Assembly: GCA_964582875.1 (NCBI GenBank)
Contig: CAZOTZ010000043.1
Coordinates: 1 to 14,831, forward strand
Source: JAADDV01 sp964582875
GTDB lineage: Bacteria > Aquificota > Aquificia > Aquificales > Hydrogenothermaceae
DNA length: 14,831 bases
Direction: 5' to 3'
Positions 12,568 to 14,831 of this stretch are shown here, one piece after another. Position 1 is the stretch's first letter, and every line of letters starts with the position of its first letter. Below the pieces are notes generated by a model. It made no database searches, was not told the DNA's origin, and saw only the letters and a list, made by a program, of their open reading frames with translations. A program made the translations under genes and the position numbers.

Positions 12568-13401
12568 TAGTTTATCAAACACCTCATCTGCATGGTAAGA
12601 GCTTCTAACCAGTACTCCGCTGTACACTTCTTTAAAACCTAAACTATAACCTATTTTCTCAAACTCTTTAAACTCCTCCTGTGAATAGTATTTAACAACA
12701 GGGAGATGGTTTTTTGAAGGTTGTAGATACTGACCTACAGTTAGTATCTCACAGTCGTTTTTTATTAAATCTTCCATAACCCTAATAACTTCTTCTTTTT
12801 TCTCACCTAAACCAACCATTATTCCAGATTTAGAGTGTATAGAACTATCTATCTCTTTAATCCACTTTATAATCTTTAATGAACGTTCATAATTCCCCCT
12901 GTGTCTGACTTTTTTGTACAGAGAAGGAACAGTTTCTATATTGTGGTTAATAACATCAGGCTTCGCTTCTGCTACAGTTTCAAGAGATTTTCTATCCCCT
13001 AAGAAGTCTGGAATTAAAACTTCAACTGTACAGCCTGGATTTGATTTCTTTACTTCCTTTATCGTTTTTGCAAAATGTGTAGCTCCACCATCTGGTAAAT
13101 CATCTCTGTTTACAGAGGTTATAACCACATGTTTTAGACCTAACATACTGACTGCTTTTGCTATGTTAAGTGGCTCAGAAGGGTCAAGGGGAAGTGGTTT
13201 TCCATGGGAAACATCACAGTAAGGACATGCTCTTGTACATGTATCTCCCATAATCATAAATGTTGCTGTTTTTCTTGAAAAACAGTCCCCTATATTAGGA
13301 CAGGAAGCTTCTTCACAAACTGTGTGGAGATTTAACATTCTTAGCATAGATTTTATTTTCGTAACTTCAGGGGTTAAAGGGGATTTTACCTTGGGCTTCA
13401 T
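12553..13401 (-). CDS. lipA: Lipoyl synthase
   Basis: The 282-residue radical-SAM enzyme inserts two sulfur atoms into protein-bound octanoyl groups to make lipoyl cofactors. Both iron-sulfur clusters are evident (numbering from the upstream ATG at 13404): the auxiliary cluster C30-x4-C35-x5-C41 in TVCEEASCPNIGDC, and the radical-SAM motif C56-x3-C60-x2-C63 in CTRACPYC. TSVNRDDLPDGGA, NHNIETVP, SGIMVGLGE, LTVGQYLQPS and the terminal RSSYHAD, whose Ser ligates the auxiliary cluster, complete the match. Two adjacent ATG codons exist; the second (13399-13401) stands 5 nt from GGAG, against 2 nt for the first (13402-13404), so I prefer it. The overlap with the archaemetzincin gene is 15 bp, tail to tail. 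A TATAAT at 13430-13435 on this strand may be its -10 box. Confidence 0.97.
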   Translation of the reverse strand: MKPKVKSPLTPEVTKIKSMLRMLNLHTVCEEASCPNIGDCFSRKTATFMIMGDTCTRACPYCDVSHGKPLPLDPSEPLNIAKAVSMLGLKHVVITSVNRDDLPDGGATHFAKTIKEVKKSNPGCTVEVLIPDFLGDRKSLETVAEAKPDVINHNIETVPSLYKKVRHRGNYERSLKIIKWIKEIDSSIHSKSGIMVGLGEKKEEVIRVMEDLIKNDCEILTVGQYLQPSKNHLPVVKYYSQEEFKEFEKIGYSLGFKEVYSGVLVRSSYHADEVFDKLLKNS

Positions 13402-13429
13402 CATAGCTCCTTATTTTGTTGGTGATATT

Positions 13430-13435
13430 ATTATA
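13430..13435 (-). promoter_or_regulatory. -10 box of the lipA promoter
   Basis: A perfect TATAAT on the minus strand lies 28 bp upstream of the lipA start. No clear -35 box is seen 16-18 bp further upstream. Confidence 0.35.
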
Positions 13436-13485
13436 TGGTTAAAAATACAAAAACATATATATTCTACGAAAAAAAGGAAGGTAAG

Positions 13486-14808
13486 ATGGGAAAAGTTGCT
13501 GTTATAGGTGCTGGGCTTGCTGGAAGTGAAGCTGCTTATAAAATAGCTGAAGAAGGTTTTTCTGTTGATTTATACGAGATGAGACCTGTAAAAACTACCC
13601 CTGCCCATAGAACAGATAAGTTCGCAGAACTTGTATGTTCAAACTCTTTAGGTGGTAAGGAGATAACAACAGGGGCAGGACTTTTAAAGGAAGAGATGAA
13701 AATGCTTGGTTCTATAGTCGTAAAAGTTGCAGAAGAGTTTTCTGTTCCTGCAGGTGGAGCTTTAGCTGTAGACAGGGAAAGGTTTTCAGCAAAAATAACT
13801 GAAATACTTGAGAACCATCCAAATATAAAAATTATAAGGGAAGAAGTGAAAAAGATACCTGAAGGATACGATTTTGTAATAATTGCAACAGGTCCTTTAA
13901 CGTCAGAGGAACTTTCTAAAGAAATTCAGAAACTTACAGGGGAAGATTACCTTTACTTTTATGATGCTATAGCTCCAACTGTAGATGCAGAAACCGTTGA
14001 TTACTCAAAGGGTTTCTGGGGAGACAGGTATTCAAAAGGAGAAGGGGATTACTTTAACTGTGTTCTTACAGAGGAGGAATATGAAATTTTTTACAACGAG
14101 CTTATGAAAGGAGAACAGGTGCCACTTAAAGATTTTGAAAGGGCAGTGTTTTTTGAAGGTTGTCTCCCTGTTGAGGAAATAGCGAGAAGAGGGAAACAGA
14201 CTTTACTCTTTGGTCCTATGAAACCTGTTGGGCTGATTGACCCGAGAACAGGTAAGCAACCTTTTGCTGTTGTACAGTTAAGGAAAGAAAATAAGGAAGG
14301 AACTTTACTTTCTATGGTTGGTTTCCAGACAAAACTCAAGTACCCTGAACAAAAAAGAATTTTTAAACTTATACCAGCTTTAAAAGATGCAACATTTGTT
14401 AGACTTGGTTCAATACACAGGAACACATTTATACAGTCCCAGAGAGTTTTAAAACCTACCTTACAGATGAAAACAAATCCTAAAATCCTTTTTGCTGGTC
14501 AGATTACAGGAGTTGAAGGGTATGTTGCTTCATCTGCTACAGGTATCCTTGCAGGTATTAATGTATCAAGAATGCTAAAAGGGGAAACACCAGTCATTCC
14601 ACCTGAAACAACAATGCTTGGAGGGCTTGTAAAATACATAACTGAACCAAAGAAAGAACTCCAGCCTATGAACCCAAATTTTGCCCTTTTACCTGAACTT
14701 GGTAAAAAAATAAAAGACAAAAGAAAAAGGAAAGTTTTAAAGGCAGAAAGGGCTTTAAAGGATATGGAAAAATTTTTAAAACAGTTAAAAAAGACTGTTT
14801 CTATTTAG
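13486..14808 (+). CDS. trmFO: Folate-dependent tRNA m5U54 methyltransferase TrmFO
   Basis: The 440-residue flavoenzyme methylates U54 of tRNA using 5,10-methylene-THF as carbon source and FADH2/NAD(P)H as reductant. The N-terminal FAD site reads VIGAGLAGSEAA (6-17) and is followed by YEMRPVKTTPAHRTDKFAEL, VCSNSLGG with C51, FFEGCLPVEE with C226 (the two conserved Cys of the family), LFGPMKPVGLIDPRTG, FVRLGSIHRNTFI and FAGQITGVEGYVASSATG. Length is normal. The frame extends upstream to an ATG at 13435, but AAGGA at 13474-13478 and the Rossmann start MGKVAVIGAG fix the start at 13486. It draws on the same folate pool as metF but stands alone, divergent from lipA. Confidence 0.97.
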   Translation: MGKVAVIGAGLAGSEAAYKIAEEGFSVDLYEMRPVKTTPAHRTDKFAELVCSNSLGGKEITTGAGLLKEEMKMLGSIVVKVAEEFSVPAGGALAVDRERFSAKITEILENHPNIKIIREEVKKIPEGYDFVIIATGPLTSEELSKEIQKLTGEDYLYFYDAIAPTVDAETVDYSKGFWGDRYSKGEGDYFNCVLTEEEYEIFYNELMKGEQVPLKDFERAVFFEGCLPVEEIARRGKQTLLFGPMKPVGLIDPRTGKQPFAVVQLRKENKEGTLLSMVGFQTKLKYPEQKRIFKLIPALKDATFVRLGSIHRNTFIQSQRVLKPTLQMKTNPKILFAGQITGVEGYVASSATGILAGINVSRMLKGETPVIPPETTMLGGLVKYITEPKKELQPMNPNFALLPELGKKIKDKRKRKVLKAERALKDMEKFLKQLKKTVSI

Positions 14809-14831
14809 CTCCAAACTCTTCACAGGCGTCA
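14801..14831 (-). CDS. Possible 3' end of a convergent gene (partial)
   Basis: On the minus strand one frame is open from the right edge and reads DACEEFGAK before TAG at 14801-14803. It would overlap the last 8 bp of trmFO, which matches the tail-to-tail overlaps seen three times elsewhere in the window. Nine codons are too few to name a product or even to be sure it is a gene. Confidence 0.3.
   Translation of the reverse strand, partial: DACEEFGAK

Noticed and set aside
13435..13485. 17-residue N-terminal extension of TrmFO
   Set aside because: No ribosome binding site there; a good one precedes the ATG at 13486, and the FAD-binding start MGKVAVIGAG is the normal N-terminus.

Overview
The window is 14.8 kb of AT-rich bacterial DNA, densely packed with genes and with frequent ATA, AGA and AGG codons. 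The proteins are rich in Lys and Glu. Together with the gene set (a di-heme cytochrome c peroxidase, Hfq, TrmFO, and a bacterial archaemetzincin) this suggests a thermophilic member of the Aquificota, possibly a Persephonella- or Sulfurihydrogenibium-like Hydrogenothermaceae. That placement is an inference from general features, not a database result. A run of exactly 100 N shows that the window comes from a scaffolded draft assembly. No rRNA, tRNA, CRISPR array, insertion sequence or phage gene was seen.

Layout. (1) 1-1343: the 3' end of a Wzz/GNVR polysaccharide chain-length protein converges on a periplasmic di-heme cytochrome c peroxidase through a bidirectional hairpin terminator. The peroxidase has its own promoter, overlapped by a perfect 9-3-9 palindrome. 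(2) 1368-3592: an ADP-ribosylglycohydrolase-family gene and hfq form a coupled operon, divergent from metF. The shared control region holds a 15-bp palindrome of the 7-1-7 type used by Fur-family repressors. (3) 3589-5555: an unassigned, translationally coupled pair consisting of a PA/M28-like cytoplasmic protein and a multi-spanning membrane protein with a coiled coil and a GAF-like domain. (4) 5633-8939: ilvE is divergent from an era-mgtE operon. (5) 8929-9943: an IclR-family regulator is divergent from a small gene broken by the assembly gap, with a 29-bp near-palindrome between them. (6) 9944-14808: transketolase is divergent from an archaemetzincin, lipoyl synthase is divergent from trmFO, and at the right edge there is a possible convergent gene end.

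Most genes are housekeeping: folate one-carbon metabolism (metF, and trmFO, which uses methylene-THF), branched-chain amino acids (ilvE), pentose phosphates (tkt), lipoate (lipA), ribosome assembly (era), RNA regulation (hfq) and Mg2+ uptake (mgtE). Convergent pairs end either at a symmetrical hairpin terminator or with their coding ends overlapping. The less ordinary content is the coupled pair at 3589-5555, the archaemetzincin, the ADP-ribosylglycohydrolase homologue with an altered metal motif, and four palindromes placed on or beside predicted promoters.
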